A DNA stretch of 13,927 nucleotides, from positions 1 to 13,927 of the forward strand of contig JWZX01002326.1 of the NCBI GenBank assembly GCA_001275005.1. Direction: 5' to 3'. The translations under genes and the position numbers were made by a program. This stretch comes from Chrysochromulina tobinii. Its lineage: Eukaryota; Haptophyta; Prymnesiales; Chrysochromulinaceae. A model generated the notes under the pieces. That model worked only from the letters and a program-made list of their open reading frames with translations, was not told the origin of the DNA and ran no database searches. Numbering within the stretch: position 1 is the first letter of the stretch; each line of letters opens with the position of its first letter. This document shows positions 1 through 6,889 of this stretch, piece by piece.

Positions 1-797
1 GCCACCTCCCACGTCGCTCGCCTCCCCGCCGCGCAGGCCGCCGAGCTTCTCCACCGTCGCTCACACCTTGGTGTGGACAAGATTCGCCACGCCGCGCACA
101 CGACGGTTGACGCGCCCAAAATCCTCGCCTCCGCCTCCGCCACGGCGCGCACGAGCTCGTGCGCCTCCTGCGCAGCTGCCCGAATCCGCCGCGCGGCGCA
201 CCCCGGCACGCTCTCTGCGCCGGCTCCGGAGCCCGGCGTGCTACACTACGACCTTAAGGAGCTCGTACTCTCCATTGGCGGCTACCGCTATGTCGTCTTC
301 GCCATCGACGAGTACTCGCGCTTCGTCTTCGTCGAGTTCATCAAGCTGAAGTCTGATGCCGACGCTGCAATCAAACGCTGCATCGCTGCTTTCAATGCCA
401 CCGTCGGCACGCCCATCGACGAGGCAGGACGGCCGCTCCCGCGCCCCACCGTCCGCACCGTGCACGGCGATCGCGAAGGCAAGCTAATGTCGCACGCCTT
501 CCGGGCGTTCCGCACGGCCAAGCTCATCCATCACACCACTTCGCCGCCGCACGACCACGACGCACGACCTGAACCCGATCGCCGAGCGCACCATCGGGCT
601 CATCTCCGAGACCGCGGCCGCAATCAAGGACTCGACCGACGCGCCGATCCGCCTGTGGCCATGGCTCATCGCCTACGCTGTTGAGTGGCACAACTCGACG
701 GTCTCGTCCGTCGGCTCCTCGCCGGCCGACGTGAATGTGTCCCCGCACCAGCGACTCACCGGCAGGCCGCCGCGTGTGATGACCCGCTTCCCCGCCC
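1..797 (+). pseudogene. Copia pol, integrase portion, disrupted by two frameshifts
   Basis: The frame is open from base 1, so the 5' end is cut by the window. The first part reads ELLHRRSHLGVDKIRHA followed by a CASC pair, the HH-CC zinc-binding motif of copia integrases. The catalytic core follows: an Asp at 250-252 (HYDLKELV), then AIDEYSRFVFVEF, then a second Asp at 469-471 (VHGDREG). The region with the catalytic Glu (NPIAERTIG, Glu at 584-586) is in a different frame. The shift lies between about 550 and 568, inside a run of near-identical CACGAC units. That second frame reads RLWPWLIAYAVEWHNS and ends near 780-800, where a further shift moves coding into the reverse transcriptase frame. 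An in-frame TGA at 777-779 blocks that third frame upstream. Both shifts go in the same direction, so they do not compensate. Decay of a dead copy is the simplest reading; assembly error in repeats is the alternative. Confidence 0.8.
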
Positions 798-2819
798 GTG
801 GATTACTCCCCCGGCGGCACCCACGGATTCGGCTCCTCATACACTCCCTTTGTTACGGCCGATGCCTCCGAGCCTCTTCCGCCCCTGCCTCCCGGCGCTG
901 CCCTCCGACTCGAGATGACCGGCACCCGCGCCGCGCTACACGCGCACCTCTATTCACACCTTGACATCATGGAGGCATCCGTCGCTCAGACGCTCTTGGC
1001 CGCGGCCGCCGACGCGCCCTTGCCGAGGGCAGCAACTCTCGACCTAGTACCGATCTCGCCGTGGTCAGCTCTTGACGGCCATCGCGTCCCTCGCAAATCG
1101 GTGCGGCTTCCCGGCGGTGGCCGCGCTCTGCCCGTGTTTGTCGCCCTCGGGCTCAACGAGGACCTTTACTCGCCTGCCGTACTGACCAATCTTGCTCGTC
1201 TTGGCCAAGCTCTTCGCGCCGACTCTCCCGGAGCTCCTTCCACTCATCGTGAGGCTGTTGAGGCTGGTCAGATCTGGCTGGACGCCGAAGCAAAGGAACT
1301 GGGCAACCACGTACGGAACGCCTCCTGGACTTCGATCCCGCGTAGCGAGGTTCCGAGCGACCGCCGCATCCACAAGCTGATTTGGGTGTACAAGCTCAAG
1401 CGCGACGGATCTGCCAAGGCGCGACTATGCGTGCAGGGCAACACGTTGCAATCTGGCGTCGACTTTGACCAGACTTGGTCTTCTGCCCTTCGCTACTCCT
1501 CGGCACGCGCGCTCTTCGCCTACGCCGCGCGTCAGGGTTGCCGCGTGCGCAGCGTTGATCTGGTCGCTGCTTATTTGCAGGGCCGCTTTGTTGACGGCGA
1601 GTTCGTGTACTGCTACCTCCCAACTGGATACACGGAGCTCGACTCGAACGGTCAACCTCTGATCGCCCGCGTTGAAAAACCAATCTACGAGCAGGCAGGC
1701 CGTCGCCTCCAACGCATGCTCTTCGCGTGGTTGGTCGCACAAGGCTTTCACGCCCTTGACGACTCCGACCCCTGCGTGTTCACTCGCGTCCACCCCGATG
1801 GCGAGATCATCACCATCGGCGTGTACGTCGACAACCTCCAGATCGTGCACTCGGCTGTGCTCGACGCCGACGGACGCGGCCCCGCTGGTTGCGCCTACAA
1901 CTCCTTCATGGACTCACTCGCTCGGGACTGGGATATCACCGACGAGGGCCCCATGGAAGACCTCCTCGGCATCGAGGTTGACTACCTCGCCGACGGCGCA
2001 ATCAAACTGCACCAGACGTCCTACGTGAAGAAGCTCGTCGAACGCTTCCTTCCGCACGGCCCGCTTGAGAAGGTGCAGCGGGGCTCGCTGCCCTACTCGT
2101 CCGACTTCCTCAAGCACATCGCCGATGCGCTCGCGCTCCCCCCGGACAGCTATCCGGAGCTGGTCCGGCCCATGCAGGAGCGCCTCGGCTGCCTCATGTA
2201 TGCGGCGACGTCTACTCGCTGTGACATCGCCTTCCCCGTGCACTACCTGTGTAAGTGCCTTCAGCGACCTACGCCCGAGCTCATCCGCGAGACGGACCTT
2301 ATCCTCTCGTACCTCGCGCGTTTGCCATCAGCTGGCCTTACGTACACACGCGAGCAGATGCGCCTTTCGGGTTTTTCCGACGCGTCGTGGGAGACAGCCG
2401 CCTCGACATCTGGCTGGGTGGTCTTGTGGCAATCGGCCGCGCTGTCCTGGGGCTCGCGCAAGCAAAAGTCCATCGCGTTGTCTTCCTGCGAGGCCGAGAT
2501 CATCGCCCTCTCTGAGGCCGCCAAGGACGTGGTCTACCTGCGCAAGCTCGTTCGCGGCCTCGGTGAGCCCGAACCCGGACCTTCGACGCTCGCCACCGAC
2601 TCCCAGAGCGCGCGCGACGTCTCATACAACCCGGAACACCACGATCGCATGAAACACGTGCAGCGGCGTCACTTCTTCATCCGCGACATGGTCGAATCCT
2701 TCGAGATCGAGGTGCCCTTCGTGCGCACAGCGGACAACATCGCCGACTTTTTCACAAAGCCGATGAAGTCCGCCAGCCAGTTCCATGCCTTCCGGAAAAC
2801 TATCATGAACGAGCCGTGA
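798..2819 (+). CDS. Copia pol, reverse transcriptase and RNase H portion
   Basis: This is the downstream part of the copia polyprotein, about 670 codons without a stop; it has no start of its own and continues the shifted integrase frame. The reverse transcriptase begins at WVYKLKRDGSAKARLCVQGN. Motif A is SVDLVAAYLQG (Asp at 1557-1559). The motif C box reads YVDN (1824-1835) where copia enzymes normally have YVDD, so the second metal-binding Asp is Asn. The segment IYEQAGRRLQR appears shortened relative to the usual YGLKQAPR region. RNase H follows with FSDASW (Asp at 2379-2381), SSCEAEIIAL, ATDSQSA and the terminal NIADFFTKPM, all typical of copia. Known role: copying element RNA into cDNA in cytoplasmic particles. 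Activity is doubtful given the broken integrase and altered YVDD box. Confidence 0.9.
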   Translation: MDYSPGGTHGFGSSYTPFVTADASEPLPPLPPGAALRLEMTGTRAALHAHLYSHLDIMEASVAQTLLAAAADAPLPRAATLDLVPISPWSALDGHRVPRKSVRLPGGGRALPVFVALGLNEDLYSPAVLTNLARLGQALRADSPGAPSTHREAVEAGQIWLDAEAKELGNHVRNASWTSIPRSEVPSDRRIHKLIWVYKLKRDGSAKARLCVQGNTLQSGVDFDQTWSSALRYSSARALFAYAARQGCRVRSVDLVAAYLQGRFVDGEFVYCYLPTGYTELDSNGQPLIARVEKPIYEQAGRRLQRMLFAWLVAQGFHALDDSDPCVFTRVHPDGEIITIGVYVDNLQIVHSAVLDADGRGPAGCAYNSFMDSLARDWDITDEGPMEDLLGIEVDYLADGAIKLHQTSYVKKLVERFLPHGPLEKVQRGSLPYSSDFLKHIADALALPPDSYPELVRPMQERLGCLMYAATSTRCDIAFPVHYLCKCLQRPTPELIRETDLILSYLARLPSAGLTYTREQMRLSGFSDASWETAASTSGWVVLWQSAALSWGSRKQKSIALSSCEAEIIALSEAAKDVVYLRKLVRGLGEPEPGPSTLATDSQSARDVSYNPEHHDRMKHVQRRHFFIRDMVESFEIEVPFVRTADNIADFFTKPMKSASQFHAFRKTIMNEP

Positions 2820-2877
2820 TAACCTTGCTCTACCCGCTTCGGTGATAGTCTGCCCTTCCGTGCCACCCACGTCGTTC

Positions 2878-2887
2878 AGAGGGGGGG
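2878..2887 (+). other. Putative polypurine tract of the copia element
   Basis: A ten-base all-purine run (AGA followed by seven G) lies 58 bases after the pol stop. LTR retrotransposons place such a tract directly before the 3' LTR, where it primes plus-strand DNA synthesis. The bases after it (CGTCCG) do not start with the usual TG of an LTR, so the exact LTR start is not clear. Confidence 0.55.
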
Positions 2888-3081
2888 CGTCCGAACGCGG
2901 CACTAGTGAGTGTAGGGTTACGCACGGCCCGATGTCGTTTCATGACCGGTAGGGTTTTACGGATTCAAGCAGGCACTCGACCTCTTCAGTCCAACGCCGT
3001 GCGCTCCGACCGCACGCGCATCGACGCTCTTCACATTAACAGTGTCTTTTGCAATTGTCGGCCCTTCCCGCCTTCCTCACG
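2888..3081 (+). promoter_or_regulatory. Short spacer: possible LTR remnant and 5' region of the BRCT gene
   Basis: This 194-base stretch lies between the copia polypurine tract and the BRCT gene ATG. It must contain whatever remains of the 3' LTR plus the promoter and 5' untranslated leader of the BRCT gene. Two TAGGGTT-like motifs (2913-2920 and 2950-2959) resemble plant telo-box elements, but such short matches are weak evidence. The last 40 bases before the ATG are pyrimidine-rich. No TATA box is evident. Confidence 0.35.
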
Positions 3082-6000
3082 ATGGCCACCCTCCGCGGAA
3101 AAACCTTTCTCGTGTCAGCACGCGAGCACGCCGAGGAGTGCACGGCCGCACTCATTGCACTCGGCGCCGTCTGTGTCGGCTCGGTTGCCGTTGCCAACTC
3201 CAGTCTCTTTGAGATTGCCGCTGTCGAGCGAGAGTGCTGCCTGGTGGACGGTTGTCCGCTTGTGCCCCCTGAACGCCGCATGTCGCCGATCTGGCTCGGC
3301 TACCAGGAGCGCAGTCCATCAATGTGGCTGCCACCCGAGGCGTCTCCACTCTTCCGACCTGTCCGCAGCTACCAAGGCATTCCTCGGATGCGTCAGCTCG
3401 TCATTACCTTGGACGATGGGCTAGACAAAGAGATGCACGACTTCGCGCGACTGCTCGTCCTTTCCATCGGATGCAAGCTCCGCGCGACGCTCTCGCGCGA
3501 ACGGAACACGCACCTTGTGTGCGACGATTCGGCTTGTGCGACCAAGCTGTGCGAGGAGCCGATGGTCATAGCGGCGACCCGCTGGAAGACGGAGGCCGGT
3601 CGGCCCTCGCCCATCCACATCGTGTCGCTACGCTGGCTAGCCGACTGCGTCGAGCAGTGGAAGTTGCTGCCCGAGGAAGCATACACCATCCGCCCGATTT
3701 CGGGTCTGCCCGCGAAGAGTGGACAGGTGAACGGGAAGGGCACGCCCGCCCTCGTGCGTCATCGCGCGACGGGGGCTCCTCGGCGGCGCGGGGGGACCGC
3801 CGCTGGCTACCGTGGCGGTCGGGGAATCGGCAGCCTTCGAGGCGGCATAGGACGCGGCGCGGCTTCCAGTCTTGCGGCGGATTCGTCTGACGAGGAGGCG
3901 GTTGGAGGGCGTCTGCAACGCGGCTGCCAGTCTGCACCGCGGCCGTTGCTCTCAGCCAACCGTGCAGACGAGGAGGCACTCGACAGCTCTGATGAAGAAT
4001 CTGCAGCAGCACTCCGGATGTCCAAGGTCGTGTCTTGCACCGCTGCCGCCGAGGAGGCCACGATGGCGCGTCCCTGGCTCTTGGATCACGACCTCGTGGG
4101 CAGGCGCGCACGCTGCTTTCGCTCCAGTGAGAGTGGTTGGCTGGCTGTCGACGGAACTATCCGTGGCTGGCGCCCCATTGTTGAGTCCGTGGGCAACGCA
4201 GGGCTCGCTGAGTGGCGCGTGGTGCTCGATCCGGACGGCATGGACTCGGCACCGAGCAGCGCGGCCGATAGTGGTCTTGGTTGGGGCAGCGTGAGTCGCG
4301 AGCTCCTCGACGGCACCATCGATGAGAGCATGCCCGAGTCGCCCGAGTCGAGTGCCGAAGAGGTTCTGGAGCGCGAGGCGACAGTGCAAGCGGTCGCTGC
4401 GTACGAGCGGCAGCTGACGATGCCATGGGCGCTCGCGCTGTCGCAGGCGTCGTGGGCCTGCGACGTGCAGGTCGATCCAGCTGTGTGGAAGCGTGGTCAT
4501 TGGATCACGTGCGTGGCGGTCGATGACCAGACTCCGAAGGCCATCTCGGAGCGGTGCCAGTACGATTGCACACAGCTCCTCAAGAGCAATGTGGACCGCT
4601 TCACTAAGGCCAAACTCACGACGAACTCGCGGCTCAAGCGCAACACCATTCTCGTCCTGCCCTCACACCGTATCCGGCGTGGGGAGGCTGCTGGCCTGAA
4701 CATACATTGCAACGTGTGTGAGGACCCAATCGAGCGCGACGGCTACTGCTGCGAGCTATGCGACTGGGACGTGTGCAGCCAGTGCAAGGCGTTCCTCACT
4801 GTCGAGGAGCTGCTGACAGTCCAGTGCCATCGTGATTCGCATCGTGGTGGTGAGGAGGTCGTTGTTGCAAAGCTGCGCGTCGCCCTAAGAGCCGCCAGTG
4901 AAGCGAAGGAGGTGAATGAGGCAGCTGCGAAAAAGAGGGCAGCGGCCGCCGCCTTAGCTGCTGTAGCGACGGCAGCAAAACACGCCCCTTCGTCTGCTTC
5001 ACGATCGTCGCTCATAGTCGCGCGTCGCGTCGCTAAACGTGCGAAGCGCGCCATGGGCCACGAACTCGAGCCTGAGGCAGGCGACGTGCCGCAGTGCGAA
5101 AAGGGCCACCCACTTGCGCACGAGCCCGTGGCCAAGGAATGCCCGGACCTGCTCTCCTGCGATAAATGTGATTGTGAACTGCCCGTTGGGACGTGGAGCT
5201 ACTGCTGCCATGAATGCGATCTGGACATCTGCATGCAGTGCGTGTTGAAGCAAAGTGGTGCCGACGATGCTCATCAAGGCGGAGAGGAGAGCGACGCAGA
5301 TGGCGTCGACGCACCCGGTGAGACGCTCGTGGAATTTGGTGGCGGAGACGGTGTGTCCGGCGACGAGCGCTCCCTAACTAAGATGCCGAGTGGCGGTGTG
5401 TCGGGCGACGGCGATGCAGATGATGCTGCGGGCCACGAACCTAATGGCGAGAACGGTGATCTCGGCACCGAATTCGATTCGGTCAGCATTGCCGCTCGCG
5501 AGCTCGATCAAAGCGACACCAATGCTCTAGCTGAGCGGCGGGACAGTGAACGTCCCAAGCGCTCGGTGACTGACGAATGGTTGCACGCATCGGATGATCT
5601 CGAGCAGCAGCAGGCTCGCAGACGTCTAGGCTCGCAGGATGCAGCTGAGTCGGAGGCCCCGCCATCCGCCGTCGAAGAACCGTTGCATGCAGCTGAGGCG
5701 GAGCCCCCCCCATCCGCTGTGGAAGAATCATTGCATTCAGCCGAGGCGGAGGGCCCCCCATCCGCTGTGGAAGAGCCATGGCCGCTCAAGAGAGGGTGTG
5801 GACAGAAGCTGCGCGTCATTCAGATCGTCGGGGGTAGCGACGAGGACACTACTCGCATCCAGGCAGCTGCCGATCGGCTCGGAGGAGCTACGCTGGTCGA
5901 AGGGCAGCAATTTGATTTGCGATGCACGCACGTAGTCGCTGTGACGCTCAAACGCACCGAGAAGACGCTCTCAGCCATCTCGGCAGGCAGGTGGCTCCTC

Positions 6001-6456
6001 AATCAGGATTGGCTGCATGCTAGCCAGGCAGCAGGTGTGTGGCAGCCTGAGGTCAACTACGAGATCTTCGGCGACGAGACATGCGAGTTTGGCAAAGGCA
6101 CGCTGTGGCTCGGAGCGCCTCGCCAGCATCGCCTTCGCCGTGAGAGCGGCCTGGACGGCCCCTTTGCTGGCAGACTCTTTGTAGTCGGGCAGGGCACGCA
6201 GCCAGCCCCCGAAGTTCTGCGGAAGATCCTGACCGCAGGCGGCGCTACAGTGTGCACGAGCGACGACTGGGCCCATACCGAACTTGTGGCAGCGGCGATA
6301 GTCAAAGTCGGTGCTACTCGCACTACGGACGCTCTCGTTGCGCAAGCATGGGCTCGGGCGACTCCCTGTGTGCCTCCCGAGTTCGTCATCGAGCAGCTCA
6401 CGCAGCGAGAGCCTCGTGGTCTTGCCATGTTTGCTCTCACAGAAGAGCAGATCTGA
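3082..6456 (+). CDS. Multi-BRCT protein with RGG, Tudor-like, LysM-like and ZZ/C1-type zinc-finger segments
   Basis: A 1124-residue protein, probably a nuclear DNA-damage or chromatin adaptor (inference). The ATG at 3082 has A at -3 and G at +4 and precedes the first BRCT-like motif, LRGKTFLVS. Domains in order: divergent BRCT (about 4-75); clear BRCT (103-200), with THLVCDD and HIVSLRWLADCVEQ; RGG-type region (234-262); two SSDEE/SSDEES casein-kinase-2-like sites; Tudor/PWWP-like segment (334-385); LysM-like motif (478-527), from QTPKAISERC to TILVLPSH; ZZ-like finger with C543/C546, C557/C560, C565/C568, H583/H587; Ala/Lys-rich stretch with a basic RRVAKRAKR cluster near 648, a likely nuclear signal; second C1/ZZ-like finger with C672, H676, C693/C696, C709/C712, C717/C720; acidic linker; three 16-residue repeats (854-901); C-terminal tandem BRCT (910-993 and 1030-1120) with THVVAVTLKRTEKTL and WLLNQDWLHAS, as in MDC1/PTIP/BRCA1-type pairs. 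No intron is needed. BRCT assignment is firm; Tudor-like is tentative. Confidence 0.88.
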   Translation: MATLRGKTFLVSAREHAEECTAALIALGAVCVGSVAVANSSLFEIAAVERECCLVDGCPLVPPERRMSPIWLGYQERSPSMWLPPEASPLFRPVRSYQGIPRMRQLVITLDDGLDKEMHDFARLLVLSIGCKLRATLSRERNTHLVCDDSACATKLCEEPMVIAATRWKTEAGRPSPIHIVSLRWLADCVEQWKLLPEEAYTIRPISGLPAKSGQVNGKGTPALVRHRATGAPRRRGGTAAGYRGGRGIGSLRGGIGRGAASSLAADSSDEEAVGGRLQRGCQSAPRPLLSANRADEEALDSSDEESAAALRMSKVVSCTAAAEEATMARPWLLDHDLVGRRARCFRSSESGWLAVDGTIRGWRPIVESVGNAGLAEWRVVLDPDGMDSAPSSAADSGLGWGSVSRELLDGTIDESMPESPESSAEEVLEREATVQAVAAYERQLTMPWALALSQASWACDVQVDPAVWKRGHWITCVAVDDQTPKAISERCQYDCTQLLKSNVDRFTKAKLTTNSRLKRNTILVLPSHRIRRGEAAGLNIHCNVCEDPIERDGYCCELCDWDVCSQCKAFLTVEELLTVQCHRDSHRGGEEVVVAKLRVALRAASEAKEVNEAAAKKRAAAAALAAVATAAKHAPSSASRSSLIVARRVAKRAKRAMGHELEPEAGDVPQCEKGHPLAHEPVAKECPDLLSCDKCDCELPVGTWSYCCHECDLDICMQCVLKQSGADDAHQGGEESDADGVDAPGETLVEFGGGDGVSGDERSLTKMPSGGVSGDGDADDAAGHEPNGENGDLGTEFDSVSIAARELDQSDTNALAERRDSERPKRSVTDEWLHASDDLEQQQARRRLGSQDAAESEAPPSAVEEPLHAAEAEPPPSAVEESLHSAEAEGPPSAVEEPWPLKRGCGQKLRVIQIVGGSDEDTTRIQAAADRLGGATLVEGQQFDLRCTHVVAVTLKRTEKTLSAISAGRWLLNQDWLHASQAAGVWQPEVNYEIFGDETCEFGKGTLWLGAPRQHRLRRESGLDGPFAGRLFVVGQGTQPAPEVLRKILTAGGATVCTSDDWAHTELVAAAIVKVGATRTTDALVAQAWARATPCVPPEFVIEQLTQREPRGLAMFALTEEQI
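5641..5784 (+). repeat. Three tandem 48-base in-frame repeats in the BRCT gene
   Basis: Three consecutive 16-codon units start at 5641, 5689 and 5737. Each encodes a variant of AAEAEPPPSAVEEPLH, the third ending in EEPW. They form an acidic, proline-containing linker just before the C-terminal BRCT pair. Whole-codon units keep the frame, as expected from unequal exchange or replication slippage. Confidence 0.9.
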
Positions 6457-6889
6457 GGACGAAAAGTGCCCGCGCGGGGCGGAGGACTGTCAGTGTCAGC
6501 GGGTGAGTAGTGAGATCTCGAACACTCCAGATCGGGTTCCGGGCCGGAAAAGTAGCACTCCGCGGTTTGATGATGTGCATCTCACGGGCCAAGCACGTGC
6601 GGCAGTTCCACCTTCTCGGCTTCTGTTGATGAGTTCGAGTACTAGAGCCCCGATCACCCAAAATCGAGATCGCTACGGAAAATATGACGAATCTCGTTTC
6701 GTCTCTCCAAGGAACCTTCCGAAAGCGGAAGTCCTTGGGCATCTTTGGATTGGTCGCGTTTTCTCGGCTCCACCACTGTCGCGCGTCTCCTGCCGACCTC
6801 TCCACGGGGGGGAAAGACCCGCGGGCCGAGTTTCTGCTGGACTGGCTGCGCCCCTAGGGACGACGTGAACTCTGAAGAGACCGAGCGCT
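6457..6889 (+). promoter_or_regulatory. Intergenic region between the BRCT gene and the homeobox gene
   Basis: These 433 bases hold the 3' end of the BRCT transcript and the presumed promoter and leader of the homeobox gene. No protein-coding signal was recognised; an overlapping open frame here has no domain and overlaps the BRCT coding end. A GAGATCTCGA element followed by AGATCGG (6512-6535) recurs downstream of the homeobox gene. No TATA box or AATAAA signal is obvious. Confidence 0.3.

Larger units (their letters stand above)
1..2887 (+). mobile_element. Ty1/copia-type LTR retrotransposon, 3' part (5' end outside window)
   Basis: The order of domains is GAG-pre-integrase zinc motif, integrase, reverse transcriptase, RNase H. 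This order, with integrase before reverse transcriptase, defines the Ty1/copia superfamily. Gag, protease and the 5' LTR would lie upstream of base 1. The element closes with a stop at 2817-2819 and a purine run at 2878-2887 that looks like the polypurine tract priming plus-strand synthesis. No second LTR copy is in the window, so the 3' LTR boundary cannot be drawn; any LTR would have to lie in 2888-3081 or be lost. Integrase carries two frameshifts, so this copy is probably not autonomous. The superfamily call is firm; the right boundary is uncertain. Confidence 0.9.

Noticed and set aside
1425-1850. Minus-strand open frame opposite the copia reverse transcriptase
   Set aside because: The plus strand encodes clear RT motifs; the antisense frame is a by-product of high GC content.
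2913-2959. TAGGGTT-like motifs as an interstitial telomere
   Set aside because: Only two imperfect single copies 37 bases apart; no tandem array.
6311-6868. Plus-strand open frame of 185 codons overlapping the BRCT gene end
   Set aside because: It overlaps the conserved BRCT coding end in another frame, has a Ser-run and no domain, and extends into a non-coding spacer.
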